A stretch of 64,000 nucleotides of DNA from Siderastrea siderea (GCA_964030785.1 OZ034969.1:74051762-74115761), one strand, 5' to 3'. Positions 23,641 through 36,029 are shown, numbered from the stretch's first letter. Numbers and translations: made by a program. The notes: generated from the sequence alone by a model not told the origin.

Positions 23641-24454
23641 CGGCTGAGATAAAAGTTGATGAGGGTAAAGGTCAATTTCAATTTTTTTTAATGAACGAAA
23701 CCATATTAGTTTACAGTTGTATTAAAAACTGTAAAAAAAGGAGTAAAAAAATTTTCTAATCCGACAAATCTTCAAGGTACGACGGATTCGTGGCTGAGCT
23801 CTCCCATGTATACAGTGTAATGTTGGTAATGAACCAAGGATAAAATTGAACCGCAACATTGAGGGGCCAGCGCGATTCCCACAGTTCGTGAATGCAGGGC
23901 TGTGCTCTAGCAGCGCCCGGGGCCTCAGGCTACTAACTTTTGTCTGTGGGCAACTAGAAAAACTCATTTTTGCATAATGCTTAAGGGCTGGGAACCCCAG
24001 AATTCACAGTTGGGGCCTTTGAGCACCACTTCTTAGAGCACAGCCTTGGAATGATATTTCTAAAAAGGCCTTCATACATGTAGCTTAGCTCGTACTTTCT
24101 TTTTGGTATTACATGTATATGAGGGGAGGCTTCTTAAAGAGTTTCTTAACTTCAGATGTGGCTGATTCTGTACTAATTGAAGGGTCCAGTCAAAAACTAT
24201 GCGAAGTGGAAAATTTGCATAAATTGTTTTTTTCCAGAAGTGCTTGAATTTTTGCATGCGGTCTTCAAATTAATGCAAAAAACATGGCCCTGTATTTTTT
24301 TCCACTTTTTTTCACTTTGTGCCATTTCCCCATCAGTATATACTTTAGGCTAGGCAATGCCAGGTGGTATTTCATAACAAAGAGTAGTATTTTCTCACAT
24401 GCAGCTTTGTTTTTCTGTTTTAGTGCTGATTTTCTGTCCAAGAATTTTACTGTC
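23641..24454. other. No gene recognised
   Basis: Spacer between two Penelope-like sequences; only short frames. It may include the 5' untranslated part of the element at 21628-23640. Confidence 0.35.
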
Positions 24455-24830
24455 ATTAAAGATGTGTTTACTGTTCATCGTGGTGTAAGATAGGTAAGAT
24501 GAACGTTTATTCATTTGTCTCATGATGGAATCGCTTAGAGTTGTTGATCGCGACGTTTCGACTGGAATACTGCTAGTCTTCATCAGGCGATGACGTCGAT
24601 TGTTTACGTGTCGCTATTTGTAGGGTGATGGTTCGCTGCTATTGGTGCATTTCGATCCTCATTATTATTCAGACTATTAGATGTTGTTCCCTCACAGCTC
24701 CGCTTTGTGGTTGGTCGGCTGTTGTGCTTTCTGATCGTAGGTATCCAAGCTTCAGGAATTTCGATTCCACTATCTTTATTGACACGTAAACAATCGACCT
24801 CATCGCCTGATGAAGAATTCTACTTCTGGG
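24455..24830 (-). mobile_element. Penelope-like terminal remnant
   Basis: 24455-24790 read on the minus strand matches the end of the Penelope-like element at 62.4-63.6 kb: the last coding residues (KFLKLGY-like), AAGCACAACAGCCGA, then the terminal repeat. 24770-24830 is a short plus-strand piece of the same terminal repeat (ATCGCCTGATGAAG), so the copy is arranged head to head. The body of the element is missing. Confidence 0.75.
24547..24591 (-). ncRNA. Hammerhead-ribozyme-like motif
   Basis: Minus strand: ATCGC, CTGATGA, A, stem II (GACT/AGTC with an inner 3-bp helix disrupted by one change), GAA, palindromic ACGT, C, GCGAT. Stem I is the 5-bp ATCGC/GCGAT. Same layout as the motifs at 62558 and 63456. 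Confidence 0.45.
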
Positions 24831-25046
24831 AGGTGTTTTTTAACAACACTAGCTGGGTACCCTCTATCATTCAGGCGTAATTCGAAGAATTTTTCGCAAA
24901 TATTGCTTTTCGGAAGATTTTCTAAGAAGCCTTAACGCCTCTCCTTAGATAACGCCTTTCTTGACCCCCCCCCCCCCCCTTCAGGACCCTCATTTATGGC
25001 TCATTTCTGAGGGCCCGCACCTTTTGATCAAAATTCAAATATATTT

Positions 25047-25425
25047 TCTTTGTTTTGAATTATCATGCTTACACATTAATTTCATAATGCGAAATCTTTA
25101 CGCTTGGCACAGTTTGCGAGTGATACATTTTTTGTCAGATCTTCAAGCTGCTGTACCATTGATTGTGAGTGACCACATTCACACTGATTGATTATGGGTT
25201 TTGCCTTTGTTTTGAATTACAGTGTATCATGTTTGTACTCTAACATCTTTCCGTAATGTAAGATCTTTATGCTTGGTACAGTTTGCAAGTGACAGCTTTT
25301 TTGTTAGCTCTTCAAGCTGCTGTACCAGTGCGGGTGATCACGTTCACACCGATTGAATATGGGTTAAGGCTTTGTTTTTAATTATCGTGTTTACACATTT
25401 AATTTCACAATATGAGACATTAAGT
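25047..25425. repeat. Degenerate tandem repeat, ~165-bp unit
   Basis: Two full units and a third partial one. Each starts CTTTGTTTT(G/T)AATTA and contains CTTGG(C/T)ACAGTTTGC and TTCAAGCTGCTGTACCA before a TATGGGTT boundary. No gene is visible. Confidence 0.75.
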
Positions 25426-25649
25426 AATGGCTCGTGCTGCTGCATGCTATTGCTGCCATGTTTTTTCTTTAAGCTGCCTATAAAGTGGTTGCAAACTGAA
25501 GTGCAAATTTGTCTTGATTCCAGTTGTTTTATATGGTAACTTTGTAATCAATGACCAGCTGAGACAAGAATAAAAAGATAGGAAAAAAGGACAAAACAAA
25601 TCTAAGAGACACATAACCCACCACTAACTACTGCTGTTCTTTGTTTCAG

Positions 25650-25741
25650 GAGAAAAAGCTGAGGTGACAATAGCAATATTGCCACTGCTATTGGCAAAGG
25701 CTGTAACATGCAAACACAAGGAATTTGTGGAGTTTATCTCG
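25650..25741 (+). CDS. Possible orphan coding exon
   Basis: 92 bp between a good acceptor (TTTGTTTCAG) and a good donor (GGTAAGTG). One frame is open throughout and reads EKAEVTIAILPLLLAKAVT, then CKHKEFVEFIS. No partner exons were recognised upstream or downstream within several kilobases, so this could be part of a gene with long introns, a remnant, or chance. Confidence 0.3.
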
Positions 25742-26616
25742 GTAAGTGTATATTGGTTACATGTACATGTATGCTCATTCAGTCTTCACAAATGTGTAAC
25801 AGTAAGTACATGAACTTGAAGGTCAACTATTAGCATAGCAGTCAAATTCAGAGATAAACCAAACTTATGGTCTGAAATAAGCTATTCTGGAAGGGGACAG
25901 TTCTTACTAAGTTTTCATAGTAGTCATTTATGGAAGATTGTTCTTTGTAAAATATTTGCTCAGAGTTTCAACTGAATACAATGCAGACTGCAGAAATGAG
26001 GGTGCAAACAGTCCAACCGAAAACACAATTTCGTGCAGCTTCTATTCTAGTCCCCAGATGTACTTGCCTGCTGTTGTTCTTGTCGTTGCTTTTAATGTCA
26101 TGGGGAGTACTTTTTTGCCAAACTCTTGTAGTGAAGATGCTGCATGAACATCAAATGTTTCGTCTCCCCGAAAGTATCCACAATCACAAGTGTCCATCTT
26201 TACATAAGCATCCAAGATCACAAGATGTTATTTTAATTAATTTGTTAATTGTTTTACTTTATTTTTATTATTGTTTTTGTTCTTACGTTCTTGATTGTTT
26301 CTTCAACAGGAAGAAACCAGTCCCAAATAAGTGACAGAGAGGAAAACAACACCATATCCATTCATAATCTTCCAGGGTGTCCTGTATTCTCCGGCCAATA
26401 ATGTGCACTTAGCCGCTGGGAAGATAATTTGTGCACCTCAGAGACATCCATTGTTGAGGGAACTCTAGCTTTGTTGGCCACGTTTTATGTTTTTATGTAT
26501 GAATATCCACCAGGCTTTGTAATTTTTTTTTTGTATCTACAAAATGCATTTTGCAGATAGAAGATGGGAGAAAGCCGCCATGATCCACGATACACTTTGT
26601 AAATTTAGTACATGAC

Positions 26617-26697
26617 ATAAAGGTAGGCACTCACGAGGGGTCTGGTCCCTGAAAAACGTCCGTGAGACTAATCCCCTCGTGTGTGCTGGCCTTAAAT
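26617..26697. repeat. Short foldback (~80 bp)
   Basis: AAGGTAGGCACTCACGAGGGG at the left returns, with a few changes, as the reverse complement ending CCCCTCGTGTGTGCTGGCCTT. Probably a minimal MITE; no target duplication is evident. Confidence 0.5.
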
Positions 26698-26974
26698 GTC
26701 TCAGCAACTGAACAGTGTTAATTGCCACAGGTATCTAGTGCTCAACCTTAATGGTTTATTCACATGATCCATGGGCTACTAAAAATAATAATAAAATTTG
26801 GTAGACAATTTAGACATGACCTGGCAGCCAAGCCCCAAATTATTTATGATCTTTTGAACACTTGTCCTTGTCAAACACCACTCTGGTTCTCGATTATTCC
26901 TGCAACGTAGACGAAACCCAATTTTGACTTGTAAGTCTTTGGCTAGTTGACTGCCACTAAGGTCGAGCACATGC

Positions 26975-29900
26975 ATGAGTGGATATAATGGCACTTTTAT
27001 CAATGAACTCAGGTTGGATATTTGTACGAATGATTTTAAATTCATATAGTAATAGTCTCCTTTGCTCTTTAGTTTCAAAGTTCACCACTATATTGAAGTT
27101 TTTTATGCATATACGAACTACTTTTTTGAGTATACGATCTACTCTTCCATTGACAAAAGTAGGGATGCCCATCTTTGAGTAGGCTGTGCCAAGACTGTCC
27201 ATCTTTCAGTGGACATAATGACACTTTTGTCAATGATCTCAGATTGGATATTTGTAAGAATCAATTTAAATGCATATAGTGATGGTGTCTGTCGCACTTT
27301 TGTTTCAAAGTTCAGCACTACATTATTTTTTTTCGAGTTTGTGGACCACTTTTTCATTGACAAAAGTAGGATCACCCATCTTTGAGTGGGCTGTGCCAAG
27401 ACCGTTTGTCCATCTTCAAGTGGAAATAATGGTGCTTTTGTCAATGATCTCAGATTGGATATTTGTAGGAATCAATTTAAATGCCTATAGGGATAGTCTT
27501 TCGCACTTTTCTTTCAAAGTTCACCACTACATTATTTTTTTTTCGAGTTTGTGAACCACTTTTTCATTGACAAAGGTAGGGCCGCCCATCTTTGAGTGGG
27601 CTGTGCCAAAACCGTTTGTCCATCTTCGAGTGGAAATAATGGTGCTTTTGTCAATGATCTCAGATTGGATATTTGTAAGAATCAATTTAAATGCATAAAG
27701 TAATAGTCTCCGTTGCTCTTTTGTTTCAAAGTTCAGCACTATATTATTTTTTTGAGTCTGTGAACTACTTTTCCATTGACAAAAGTAGGGCGGCCCATCT
27801 TTGAGTGGGCTGTGCCAAGACCGTTTGTCCATCTTCGAGTGGAAATAATGGTGCTTTTGTCAATGAGCTCAGGTTGGATATTGGTAAGAATCAATTTAAA
27901 TGCCTATAGTGATAGTCTTTCGCACTTTTCTTTCAAAGTTCAGCACTACATTATTTTTGTTCGAGTTTGTGAACCACTTTTTCATTGACCAAAGTAGGGC
28001 CGCCCATCTTTGAGTGGGCTGTGCCAAGACCGTTTGTCTATCTTCGAGTGGAAATAATGGTGCTTTTGTCAATGATCTCAGATTGGATATTTGTAAGAAT
28101 CAATTTAAATGCCTCTAGTGATAGTCTTTCGCACTTTTCTTTCAAAGTTCAGCACTACATTGTTTTTGTCCGAGTTTGTGAACCACTTTTTCATTGACAA
28201 AAGTAGGGCCGCCTATCTTTGAGTGGGCTGTGCCAAGACCGTTTGTCCATCTTCGAGTGGAAATAATGGTGCTTTTGTCAATGATCTCAGATTGGATATT
28301 TGTAAGAATCAATATTAAATGCATAAAGTAATAGTCTCCGTTGCTCTTTTGTTTCAAAGTTCAGCACTGTATTATTTTTTTGAGTATGTGAACTACTTTT
28401 CCATTGACAAAAGTAGGGCGGCCCATCTTTGAGTGGGCTGTGCCAAGACCGTTTGTCCATCTTCGAGTGGAAATAATGGTGCTTTTGTCAATGAGCTCAG
28501 ATTGGATATTTGTAAGATCAATTTAAATGCATAAAATAATAGTCTCCATTGCTCTTTTGTTTCAAAGTTCAGCACTATATTACTTTTTTTTGAGTATGTG
28601 AACTACTTTTCCATTGACAAAAGTAGGGCGGCCCATCTTTGAGTGGGCTGTGCCAAGACCGTTTGTCCATCTTCGAGTGGAAATAATGGTGCTTTTGTCA
28701 ATGATCTCAGATTGGATATTTGTAAGAATCAATTTAAATGCATAAAGTAATAGTCTCCGTTGCTCTTTTGTTTCAAAGTTCAGCACTATATTATTTTTTT
28801 GAGTCTGTGAACTACTTTTCCATTGACAAAAGTAGGGCGGCCCATCTTTGAGTGGGCTGTGCCAAGACCGTTTGTCCATCTTCGAGTGGAAATAATGGTG
28901 CTTTTGTCAATGAGCTCAGGTTGGATATTGGTAAGAATCAATTTAAATGCCTATAGTGATAGTCTTTCGCACTTTTCTTTCAAAGTTCAGCACTACATTA
29001 TTTTTGTTCGAGTTTGTGAACCACTTTTTCATTGACCAAAGTAGGGCCGCCCATCTTTGAGTGGGCTGTGCCAAGACCGTTTGTCTATCTTCGAGTGGAA
29101 ATAATGGTGCTTTTGTCAATGATCTCAGATTGGATATTTGTAAGAATCAATTTAAATGCCTCTAGTGATAGTCTTTCGCACTTTTCTTTCAAAGTTCAGC
29201 ACTACATTGTTTTTGTCCGAGTTTGTGAACCACTTTTTCATTGACAAAAGTAGGGCCGCCTATCTTTGAGTGGGCTGTGCCAAGACCGTTTGTCCATCTT
29301 CGAGTGGAAATAATGGTGCTTTTGTCAATGATCTCAGATTGGATATTTGTAAGAATCAATATTAAATGCATAAAGTAATAGTCTCCGTTGCTCTTTTGTT
29401 TCAAAGTTCAGCACTGTATTATTTTTTTGAGTATGTGAACTACTTTTCCATTGACAAAAGTAGGGCGGCCCATCTTTGAGTGGGCTGTGCCAAGACCGTT
29501 TGTCCATCTTCGAGTGGAAATAATGGTGCTTTTGTCAATGAGCTCAGATTGGATATTTGTAAGATCAATTTAAATGCATAAAATAATAGTCTCCATTGCT
29601 CTTTTGTTTCAAAGTTCAGCACTATATTACTTTTTTTTGAGTATGTGAACTACTTTTCCATTGACAAAAGTAGGGCGGCCCATCTTTGAGTGGGCTGTGC
29701 CAAGACCGTTTGTCCATCTTCGAGTGGAAATAATGGTGCTTTTGTCAATGATCTCAGGTTGGATATTTGTAAGAATCAATTTAAATGCCTCTAGTGATAG
29801 TCTTTTGCACTTTTCTTTCAAAGTTCAGCACTACATTATTTTTGTTCGAGTTTGTGAACCACTTTTTCATTGACAAAAGTAGGGCCGCCCATCTTTGAGT

Positions 29901-31107
29901 GGGCTGTGCCTAGACCGTTTGTCTATCTTCGAGTGGAAATAATGGTGCTTTTGTCAATGATCTCAGATTGGATATTTGTAAGAATCAATTTAAATGCCTC
30001 TAGTGATAGTCTTTCGCACTTTTCTTTCAAAGTTCAGCACTACATAATTTTTTTTTCGAGTTTGTGAACCACTTTTTCATTGACAAAAGTAGGGCCGCCC
30101 ATCTTTGAGTGGGCTGTGCCAAGACCGTTTGTCCATCTTCGAGTGGAAATAATGGTGCTTTTGTCAATGATCTCAGATTGGATATTTGTAATAATCAATT
30201 TAAATGCATAAAGTAATAGTCTCCGTTGCTCTTTTGTTTCAAAGTTCAGCACTATATTATTTTTTTGAGTATGTGAACTACTTTTCCATTGACAAAAGTA
30301 GGGCGGCCCATCTTTGAGTGGGCTGTGCCAAGACCGTTTGTCCATCTTCGAGTGGAAATAATGGTGCTTTTGTCAATGATCTCAGACTGGATATTTGTAA
30401 GAATCAATTTAAATGCCTATAGTGATAGTCTGTCGCACTTTTGCTCGAAAGTTCAGCACTACATTATTTTTGTTCGAGTTTGTGAACCACTTTTTCATTG
30501 AGAAAAGTAGGGCCGCCCATCTTTGAGTGGGCTGTGCCAAGACCGTTTGTCCATCTTTGAGTGGAAATAATGGTGCTTTTGTCAATGATCTCAGATTGGA
30601 TAGTTGTAAGAATCAATTTAAATGCATATAGTAATAGTCTCCGTTACTCTTTTGTTTCAAAGTTTAGCACTACATTATTTTTTTTTTCGAGTACGTGAAC
30701 CACTTTTTCACTGACAAAAGTAGGGCCGTCCATCTTTGAGTGGGCTGTGCCAAGACCGTTTGTCCATCTTCGAGTGGAAATAATGGTACTTTTGTCAATA
30801 AGCTCAGATTGGATATTTGTAAGAATCAAGTTTAATGCTTGTAGTGAGAAAAGTAGGGCCGCCCATCTTTGAGTGGGCTGTGCCAAGACCGTTTGTCCAT
30901 CTTTGAGTGGAAATAATGGTGCTTTTGTCAATGATCTCAGATTGGATAGTTGTAAGAATCAATTTAAATGCATATAGTAATAGTCTCCGTTACTCTTTTG
31001 TTTCAAAGTTTAGCACTACATTATTTTTTTTTTCGAGTATGTGAACTACTTTTTCATTGACAAAAGTAGGGCCGCCCATCTTTGTGTGGGCTGTGCTAAG
31101 ACTGTTA
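26975..31107. repeat. ~209-bp satellite array, about 20 monomers
   Basis: Monomers share CATTGACAAAAGTAGGGC, CATCTTTGAGTGGGCTGTGCC, CATCTTCGAGTGGAAATAATG and GATCTCAGATTGGATATTTG. Two monomer classes alternate: one reads GCCTATAGTGATAGTCTTTCG with CGAGTTTGTGAACCAC, the other GCATAAAGTAATAGTCTCCG with GAGTATGTGAACTAC. Edge monomers are more diverged. Both strands are open for 60-100 codons at a time, but because 209 is not a multiple of three the frames shift between monomers, so I do not call genes here. A 1047-bp block is duplicated almost exactly (27612-28709 versus 28659-29756). Confidence 0.95.
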
Positions 31108-31399
31108 TCATAATAGGACATCTTCTGTACAGATAGTGAAAATAAAACGTGATCCTCTTAAATGCTATAGATGTAAAGACGTTTGTTAATGCAGCTTCCA
31201 CTTCTAAAAGTTGTGTATGAGTCACTTCGTTGGTTAATTCCGATGGGTATACCGTAAGTTGACGAATGCATCCACATTAGCAGGGTATTCTCGACTATGT
31301 CTTTTTTTATTAGGCGTATCTGTGATTTACAAGAGGAATCAAATCCCTTCCTATCCCAACTTGAACTTCCCAGTGAATGATGTACCCTTCAAAAAATCC

Positions 31400-31613
31400 A
31401 ACGGATAATTGTGTCTGTCAAATTTACAAATCGTGGAAATATAACGGTTTTTAGAGTTTCCGTAACTACGTAAACCTTGTGGATACGTGATTTATCGTTA
31501 CATTTACTCTTCGGAAATCTAGCGGATAATTGTGTGTCCGTCGAATTTACGAGTCGCGGAAACACGATGGCTATCAGAGTTTCCGTGACTGCGTAAACGT
31601 TGCGGATACGTGA
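31400..31613. repeat. Tandem duplication, ~107-bp unit
   Basis: Two adjacent copies starting GGATAATTGTGT and ending GGATACGTGA are roughly 80% identical. Many differences are CG in the second copy versus TG or CA in the first. Confidence 0.8.
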
Positions 31614-31832
31614 GTTTAAGGAATGCGTTTCCGCAGAGCCGCAGTTGCGGAAACGTAATGTACATCCGTGTTTCCCGCAACGGTTACTTACATTTCCGTT
31701 TGCGGATATTCATGTTTCCGTTGAATAACCGTTATGAAACCTGAAACGTAAACGCGTTATTTCACCCTGTGGTAGGGACCATAGTCATCATCTGAAAAGT
31801 CGAAATCCTGATGGTAAGCCTTAGCAGACTTA

Positions 31833-32579
31833 CCACACTCATCTTCATTTTCATCTTCGTCCTCGTCTTCGTTCTCTTCATCTACGTCCCCACCCTCTTT
31901 GGCCGCTTCGTACAGGCAAGCAAACTGCCCAGGAATTCCTTGCTGTCGCTAGTGAGTGCTGGGTGGTTTTTCCCAAGCAAGGAAAAGGCCCATTTCCTTT
32001 CGCTCTTCGCTAACTTGGAAATGATTTCCTGTTTGAGGTCGGTCGTGTTGCAGAGAGAGCCTTCTCTCCATTCAGGCGCGATCTTCTGTAACAATTCCTC
32101 TGTTCTTTCCAGAGTGTGCCAAGTTTTTTTGTTTTGCTGACCTGGGTTTGTTCTGTTTCTTGCTTCTTGATTTCCTTTCGGTAACATAGAAGAGCCAATT
32201 AATTTTTGGAGTGTTATTAAACCATTATTATTATTATTATTATTATTATTAAAGTAACCTTAAAGATTAACATGGTCTTTGTTTCCAGATATTTGAGCAA
32301 TGATTTTTGACCTGGTGAGTTTATTTTGCAGGCCAGCTCAGAAATAATTGTGTTGTCAAATTTTTGTCCCTTTTGACGGCCGGTTTTTATTCTTCCAGTG
32401 GCGTGGATGGTTGCCTGGAAATCTTTCTTCACGTCGTTTTCAGCTTTTTCCAATGTGGCAAAAATCTGGCTGAGCCTTTCCAAGTTCGTTCTTATCACGC
32501 TGGTGTCGTGTGGCCTCAGAACAAGTTTTCTTCTCGTAAAACGTATCCAGCTGTAGAAGGGTGTCGTTGCAGCGCACAT
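31833..32579 (-). pseudogene. Unrecognised coding sequence, probably decayed
   Basis: Two minus-strand coding-like blocks. 32579 to about 32265 reads DTSVIRTNLERLSQIFATLE, KKDFQATIHATGRIKTG and ISELACKINSPGQKSLLKYL. About 32190-31833 reads WHTLERTEELLQKIAPEWRE and SKLAKSERKWAFSLLGKNHP. It then changes frame near 31925 into an acidic run (CLYEAAKEGGDVDEENEDED) that ends at a donor-like GTAAGT. An (ATT)n tract (32222-32253) separates the blocks. No family is recognised. The frame change and missing partners suggest a pseudogene or a broken transposon gene, though an intron-containing gene is not excluded. Confidence 0.35.
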
Positions 32580-32599
32580 TGCAGATCTTTAATAGCGGC

Positions 32600-32950
32600 A
32601 GATGCCTTAGACGAAGGAGACGAAACAGATAAGACAGTCGAGGAGTATGAGGGATGCAGATGATGACGATGTTGTGTTAGATGAGATTGGTGATTAGAAA
32701 TGAGGAAGAAGGTGAAGATGACTGCACCGCATTGGTCGATGATGGAGGAAATGAAACAGGCGATGATGGCAAATACTGGTGAAAATGACTACGAGGAAAC
32801 GAGGAACGATAATTGTGACACGGACACAGTTGAAATCAGTGACGTCCTATGTACTACCAGATCTCTTAGAACGTGTACGGAGAACTTGGAAGGGGAAGTC
32901 ACTATTATTAGAGTGCTGTGCTTTGCCAGTTGTCATATTAAAAACAATGA
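32600..32950 (+). pseudogene. Acidic coding-like stretch with stops
   Basis: Plus strand shows Asp/Glu-rich fragments in shifting frames (ADALDEGDETDKTVEEYEG; DDGGNETGDDGK; TGENDYEETRNDNCDTDTVE) interrupted by stops. This could be the eroded acidic head of a transposase, but nothing diagnostic remains. Confidence 0.2.
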
Positions 32951-33557
32951 AACCTCTAACGTTTAATCTAATTTCCTGCCGAGTGACAGTGAGCCGAGTG
33001 ACAGCTAAAAACCGAATAGGCATTAAGACAGAGAGACAACTTTAAGCGTGAAAGGGTTAGTGGTTTTCTTTTGTTGCACATCTCGATGCTAAATCTCTCC
33101 ATTAGCTTTAAGTAGGGCACAGCGTGCCCAAAACGGCTGTCAAAACAACACTTGACATTCTAATGCACATAAAACTGTTATTTACCAGTAATTGTTCTAT
33201 GTTTGTGTCTTTATTCGATGGGAAGGGTCACATTTTTTGTGGCCTGAGTTTAGTGTGGGGCTATAATTTGAAGGCCTAAAAAACGGGGCGGGCCGAAATT
33301 TTTGACGCCCACTTACTCTAAACTAGTAGGTTCCCCCGCCCATAAATAATGACGGGTCTCTAAGGCAACCAAGGTTGACAAATGGCGGTCGAGTTATTCT
33401 TATCCTGGAGTCTTTTACCTTAAACAAGGAAACGTGTGGTTTATCAAAGAAGGCCCTTACAAGCTGGAGTTATTCAGTTGTGGGCACTTAGAGACACGGA
33501 TTTTTTTCTATTGGTAGCAAAGATAAATAAATTTTGCGTGATCTGTTTTGGAAATTG

Positions 33558-33602
33558 CATATATATATATTTTTGCGATATATATATATATATATATCTC
33601 GC
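33558..33602. repeat. (TA)n tracts in an inverted arrangement
   Basis: TATATATATATTTTTGCGATATATATATATATATA: two short TA runs around TTTTGCGA. Confidence 0.8.
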
Positions 33603-35034
33603 AAAATTAATACCCACAGCAAAAATTTCATACCAAACCGTAGATGCTAGAATGAAACCTTTGAATTTTTCTCCAGCCCATCCTTTTTAAGTATTTTGCA
33701 GTACAGTAATAAATGGCATGCGTTTCATAAAATTGCGTTAACGTTATTTATTTGTCGAAAGATGATCTCGAGCTAAATGGTTTGAGGTTTCTCTTGCAAA
33801 TAAAGTCTTAGGCATTTTATTTAAGACTAAGTTTGTTTTCACCGCTACATGTTTTGATTCGACAAAATTAACTTAGTGTAGATTCTAGCGTTTTCCCATC
33901 TTTATATGAGCTAGATTTGGCAATATTCTGTGCGACAACAATGACAGATGTTTCAATTACACGGTCAAAACAAATAAATTCACAGTTACAATTAATACTT
34001 TTACCTTCCAGATTTATCCCAAAAAGGGTACAAAAACCTTAGGAACTCCAAGGACCGAAATTTGTGCCTCACTTATCAGTTGCCGGCATTCGGATAATTT
34101 TCTCCTTGGGGAAAATGCTATATTCTGTCCTGGAACAATTAATTCGTTCGTTTGAGCAGCTTTGAGCCCTCCAGTGTCCAGTTCATTTGAATCGAGACTT
34201 ACAGAGCTTTCCCATTTGATTTCACCTTTTGAATGGCGTATTTTGATCCGTATAATGTCCAAAACCCTCGGTCGGGCCACCATTTTTCAGAGGGTCCCCT
34301 AAGACCTCAAGACAAGGGTGGTGGAGGCATTGCAATAACCTACCCTCCTGTTCCGGTCAAAACACAAGTCCTCTTTAATTCCCTCCCCAACCCCATAGGA
34401 TATCATTAAGCAACCAATCAATCATCCAGTGACCTTGAATAACCTTACGACGAAACAGATTGCAATAAAATGTGCGATTGCGCCAAATAGTTCTTTAAGG
34501 GACAACATATCAGTAACTGTCGAAAATATACTGTTTGTTGCATTGTATATTGTTTTAATAGAATTTCCCTGTGGCCTATCTGGTATGTAGCTAGTATTCT
34601 GTCACAGTTCGGTGATACGCTTCTGCGTGGCAGGCTCCAACAGGGAAGGGAAATGGGGAATGGTGAGCGCGAAGAGCGAGAGGAAGGAGGAGGCGCCTGC
34701 TACCATGCCTTTGTTTTCTTCATTGCCTCCCCCAATTTGCATCAAAAGCAAGCTGTCTGGGAAACTATGGTCTTAGGAAGGCCAGAAAGCTCGTCCTTCC
34801 GAAACCAAGAACCACTACACGTGGTTTAAATTCATTTGCTTATTTTGCCACAAATCAATAGAACTCCTTGCTAGACATAGCTACAACAGCTCTTAAGGAA
34901 AATAGTTTTAATTCTGTTCTTAGAAAATATTGTAATTTATTAATTTTTAAATGAGTGTGCAATAACTGATTGATGTAAATAGTTTTTAGCTTATTTTTTT
35001 AGTTAAATTTGTTTTTCATTCGGAGATACTAGCA

Positions 35035-35074
35035 GCAATTGCTACTCTACAGATCCGAATGTGTAAATAAAGTT

Positions 35075-35108
<34 letters not shown>

Positions 35109-35196
35109 TGTATGTATGTATGTATGTATGTATGTATGTATGTATGTATGTATGTATGTATGTATGTATGTATGTATGTATGTATGTATGTATGTA
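35035..35196 (+). repeat. (TATG)n tract after a retroposon-like 3' end
   Basis: About 28 TATG units follow the text GAATGTGTAAATAAAGTTTA. An AATAAA box immediately before a simple-repeat tail is the form of a non-LTR or SINE 3' end. The body upstream (about 34920-35080) has no gene. Confidence 0.7.
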
Positions 35197-35655
35197 GGAG
35201 AATGAAGTCACTCATATTAGAGACATCTGTAAGCTGAAAAAAAGTGTTAGTATGATTTCATGATAATGTAATAAATCAGTTCACAGACATCCGCAAGCTA
35301 ACAGGAAGCATGATTTCAGGAGAACAATACAGTGCAGTTTTTTCTCCTCATTTCATAAACTCCTTTTAGCTTACTGATTCCTCTACACTGAACAGTTCCT
35401 TTGTACTGTTTCTCCTGACTGTTTACAGTGTGAGAATGTCAGATGACTGAAAATATTAAACACAACTAGCATAAAACATAGTGGGCCGGGTAAAGTTGAA
35501 ACAACGTTTAACAAAACCGCGTTCTAAACCGATTTCAAACCGCCCGACCCTACAAGGCATCTAGGCTATCAACAAGGCTATCAGTCGTCGTTATACTTTA
35601 TGGAAATAACCGACCGAGTGTTTTTAAAACGCTCGATTAATTCATGTGCCAGTTG

Positions 35656-36024
35656 ACCTGGGGACCTGGGACCTGGAACCTGGGACCTAGGACCTGGGAC
35701 CGGAGACCTGGGACCTGGGACCTGGGACCTAGGACCTGGGACCGGAGACCTGGGACCTAGGACCTGGGACCTGAGACCCGGGACCTGAGACGAGACCTGG
35801 GACCTGGGACCTAGGACATGGGACCGGAGACCTTGGACCTGGGACCTGGGACCTAGGACCTGGGACCTAGGACCTGGGACCGGAGACCTGGAACCTAGGA
35901 CCTAGGACCTAGGACCTGGGACCTGAGACCCGGGACCTAAGACCTGGGACCTGGGACCTGGGAACTGAGACCTGGGACCTGGGACCTGGGACCTGGGACC
36001 TGGGACCTGGGACCTGGGACCTGC
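35656..36024. repeat. GGGACCT minisatellite
   Basis: About 50 copies of a 7-bp unit GGGACCT with regular variants (AGGACCT, GGGACCG, GGAACCT, GAGACCC). The last ~60 bp are uniform. Variants are themselves arranged in longer recurring blocks. Confidence 0.95.
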
Positions 36025-36029
36025 GTTTT

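Noticed and set aside
26975..31107. Many 60-101-codon open frames on both strands with recurring peptide sequences
   Set aside because: They are reading-frame shadows of the 209-bp satellite; the unit length shifts the frame, both strands are equally open, and no domain is present.
34014..34283. 89-codon minus-strand frame MVARPRVLDIIRIK... with an internal GTAAGT
   Set aside because: Could be a first exon, but no downstream exon or promoter was found and no family is recognised; not strong enough to annotate.
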